A stretch of DNA of 64,000 nucleotides, taken from NCBI RefSeq assembly GCF_000261685.1, contig NZ_AJQE01000192.1, positions 1-64,000 on the forward strand, in the 5' to 3' direction. The notes under the pieces were generated by a model. It was given only the letters and a program-made list of their open reading frames with translations, had not been told where the DNA came from and did not search any database. A program made the position numbers and the translations under genes. Below, one piece after another: positions 62,303 to 64,000 of the stretch (position 1 is its first letter; every line of letters starts with the position of its first letter). The DNA is from Bradyrhizobium genomosp. I (2014). Lineage in GTDB: Bacteria; Pseudomonadota; Alphaproteobacteria; Rhizobiales; Xanthobacteraceae.

Positions 62303-63229
62303 CTAGCTCGCCTGCTTGCGTTTCGGCGGCGTCGGCCCGTCCACCGGTGGCAGCGATTTGAGATACTCCGCCATCGCCGCGAGATCCTGGTCCGGCAATT
62401 GCGAGGTGTTCTTGATCACGCGCGTCATCGCGCCGCCGACGCTGTCGCCGTCCGGCAACTCACCCGTCTTGAGGAAATTGGCGAGATCCTTCGCGCTCCA
62501 CTCGCCAAGGCGCTTCTGGGTGATGTTCGGAACCCATCCCTCGCCTTCCGGATTCGGAGCGCCGGCAAACCGCTGGCCGGTGATGATGCCGCCCAGCGCA
62601 TTGCGCGGGCTGTGGCACTCGGCGCAATGGCCAAAGCTATTGACGAGATAGGCGCCGCGATTCCATTGCGGCGACTTGCTGCCGTCGGCAACTAAAGGCT
62701 TGCCGTCCATGAACAGGAACTTCCAGATGCCGATGTTACGGCGGATGTCGAAGGGAAAGCCGACGTCGTGGTCGCGCACCTTGCCTGCAACCGCCGGCAA
62801 CGTTTTCAGATACGCGAAGAGATCGAGCACGTCCTCGCGCCTGGCGTGCTGATAGGACGTATAGGGAAACGCCGGAAAGTAATGCTGTCCGGCCGGCGAA
62901 ACCCCGTGCATCACAGCATTGACGAAATCGGCGTCGGTCCATTTGCCGATGCCGTCGTTCGGATCGGGTGAGATGTTCGGCGCGTAGAACGTTCCAAACG
63001 GCGACTTGATCGCGACGCCGCCGCCAAGCCTGAGACGATCAGGCTGATTGGGAACGGCATGGCAGGACGCGCAGCCGCCGGCGTTGAACATCACCTCGCC
63101 GTTGGCGAGATCGGGCACATGGGCCGGTGCATTGGCCGCGGCCGCCACCACCGGCGCGCTGAGCCACCAATAGACGCCGGCCACAGCGACCGCGGCGAGC
63201 AGCGCCACCAGACTTGTTCGTTGCAACAT
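62303..63229 (-). CDS. Diheme cytochrome c
   Basis: The 308-residue exported protein has an uncleaved or cleaved N-terminal span (LVALLAAVAVAGVYWW) and two CxxCH haem sites, CASCH and CAECH, each followed downstream by a Met-containing loop that could supply the sixth ligand. The arrangement matches the cytochrome subunits of alcohol, aldehyde or gluconate dehydrogenases, but no dehydrogenase gene adjoins here. It is a periplasmic electron carrier of unknown partner. Confidence 0.88.
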   Translation of the reverse strand: MLQRTSLVALLAAVAVAGVYWWLSAPVVAAAANAPAHVPDLANGEVMFNAGGCASCHAVPNQPDRLRLGGGVAIKSPFGTFYAPNISPDPNDGIGKWTDADFVNAVMHGVSPAGQHYFPAFPYTSYQHARREDVLDLFAYLKTLPAVAGKVRDHDVGFPFDIRRNIGIWKFLFMDGKPLVADGSKSPQWNRGAYLVNSFGHCAECHSPRNALGGIITGQRFAGAPNPEGEGWVPNITQKRLGEWSAKDLANFLKTGELPDGDSVGGAMTRVIKNTSQLPDQDLAAMAEYLKSLPPVDGPTPPKRKQAS

Positions 63230-63384
63230 GCGGACCCATTCACTCGTTGCGGCGAACCTATGACCGATGTCGTCGCGGCTCCAACCACGAAGAATTTAGC
63301 CCGCCCTGGCCGGAGACGGGAATAAACTGAAATGCCGGCTGTTGGAAGTTTGGCAGCCCCATCGGGTTCAACAGGGAGAATGTC

Positions 63385-63801
63385 ATGAACAAGACCGCCA
63401 TCGCCGTGTTAGCGCTCGGGGCCGTCGCTTTTGCGAGCCCGGCCGGCGCGGAGAAGCTGAAGGCAACGCTCGACGGCAAGGCCGAGGTGCCGGCGACGAC
63501 CAGCGGCGGCACGGGAACGGCCGATCTGAACTACGACGCCGCCAGCAAGAAACTGTCCTGGACCGTCACCTATTCCGGCCTCTCCGGCCCCGCTACCGCC
63601 GCGCATTTCCACGGGCCTGCCGAGGCCGGCAAGAACGCCGGCGTCGCGGTGGCGATCCCGAATGCGGCCTCGAGCCCGGTCAAGGGCGAAGCGACGCTCA
63701 CGGACGCGCAGGCCGCCGATCTGCTCGGCGGCAAGTACTACATCAACATCCACACCGCGGCCCATCCGGGCGGCGAGATCCGCGGCCAGGTGACGAAGTA
63801 A
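63385..63801 (+). CDS. Exported CHRD-domain protein
   Basis: The 138-residue protein has a signal peptide (TAIAVLALGAVAFASPAGA) and a CHRD domain with the pattern AAHFHGPAEAGKNAGVAV and YYINIHTAAHPGGEIRGQV; conserved His residues may bind metal. CHRD domains occur in chordin and many bacterial secreted proteins of unknown function. AGGGAGAATGTC precedes the ATG, and a terminator follows. Confidence 0.88.
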   Translation: MNKTAIAVLALGAVAFASPAGAEKLKATLDGKAEVPATTSGGTGTADLNYDAASKKLSWTVTYSGLSGPATAAHFHGPAEAGKNAGVAVAIPNAASSPVKGEATLTDAQAADLLGGKYYINIHTAAHPGGEIRGQVTK

Positions 63802-63827
63802 GCTTCAAGGCTGCTTCGTTGCACGCG

Positions 63828-63863
63828 AAGGCCGGGCGCAAGAGGGGGCGTCCGGCCTTTTCG
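63828..63863 (+). terminator. Intrinsic terminator after the CHRD gene
   Basis: AAGGCCGG (63828-63835) pairs with CCGGCCTT (63852-63859), followed by TTC. It lies between the CHRD gene and the convergent partial gene and probably serves both. Confidence 0.7.
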
Positions 63864-63878
63864 ATTCCCGGGGGGCGC

Positions 63879-64000
63879 TCAAGCCGCGTTCAGCGCTTGC
63901 GCGAGATCGGCGATCAGGTCCGACGGGTTCTCGATGCCGATCGACAGCCGGATCGTGGAATCGAGGACGCCGATCTTGCGGCGGATGTCGGCGGGAACGC
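63879..64000 (-). CDS. Cys/Met-metabolism PLP enzyme, C-terminal fragment (O-succinylhomoserine sulfhydrylase-like)
   Basis: The reverse frame from the window edge reads [20 protein letters not shown], then [19 protein letters not shown] and a TGA stop at 63879. The [16 protein letters not shown] ending is the conserved C-terminus of cystathionine gamma-synthase/MetZ-type enzymes of trans- and direct sulfuration. Only about 40 residues are present, so the exact member cannot be told. Confidence 0.75.
   Translation of the reverse strand, partial: VPADIRRKIGVLDSTIRLSIGIENPSDLIADLAQALNAA

Overview
This 64-kb window is a high-GC (roughly 64-65%) chromosomal stretch from an alphaproteobacterium, almost certainly Bradyrhizobium or a very close relative. 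The support is direct: a flagellin N-terminus of the thick (subpolar) Bradyrhizobium type, the FlbT/FlgE/FlgK/FlgL set, TTAA-N7-TTAA CtrA-type boxes, a TrxB-like ferredoxin-NADP reductase of the Rhodopseudomonas/Bradyrhizobium kind, a giant apolipoprotein-like polar-growth protein of the Rhizobiales, and many intergenic palindromes of the sort that litter Bradyrhizobium genomes. The genus is an inference from recognition, not from a search. I saw no tRNA, rRNA, CRISPR array, intact insertion sequence or prophage.

Layout. 1-12.4 kb is a flagellar cluster: the start of a flagellin gene, flbT, and a leftward flgE-flgK-flgL run with a good sigma-54 promoter in front of flgE. Between flgL and flbT lies a leftward four-gene operon for a GT-A glycosyltransferase, a fold-type-I PLP enzyme, an ATP-grasp ligase and a group II PLP decarboxylase. 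Its genes are nearly contiguous or overlapping, and a perfect TTAA-N7-TTAA box lies 50 bp upstream of its first gene. I recognise no named pathway for it; it is my main candidate for an undescribed system. 12.5-16.5 kb holds msrB, a FAD oxidoreductase, a SixA-like phosphatase, a universal stress protein and a small membrane-protein gene with an early in-frame stop. 16.5-20.6 kb is a degenerate accessory zone of short orphan genes and repeats. 20.6-28.8 kb carries a DUF1127 gene, a MocR-type regulator, an MHYT-GGDEF-EAL protein, the remnant of an MFS exporter ending beside a palindrome, a DUF892 protein and a YbhN-like membrane protein.

28.9-37.7 kb has an exported SGNH hydrolase, a candidate small RNA with its own terminator, and a LysR regulator followed by a complete D-glucarate/galactarate route (kdgD, gudD, ketoglutarate-semialdehyde dehydrogenase, garD) that would deliver 2-oxoglutarate. 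38-42 kb holds small secreted proteins, ferredoxin reductase and ferredoxin, a thioesterase and an orphan Hpt protein. 42.3-48 kb is one 1880-residue membrane-anchored coiled-coil protein built of 22- and 44-residue repeats, resembling the growth pole ring protein GPR/RgsE, with a CtrA box upstream. 48.2-51 kb is an mlaE-mlaF-mlaD lipid-transport operon. The rest contains a dipeptide epimerase, two MFS/unknown genes, a caspase-like protein, a threonine dehydratase, a glycosyltransferase/metallophosphatase pair, thiD, a diheme cytochrome c, a CHRD protein and the end of a Cys/Met-metabolism PLP enzyme.

Two themes tie the window together. Putative cell-cycle (CtrA) boxes precede the flagellar-embedded operon and the polar-growth gene. 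The axial flagellar proteins FlgE and FlgL (and probably FlgK) share inserted domains, suggesting module exchange among filament and hook proteins.
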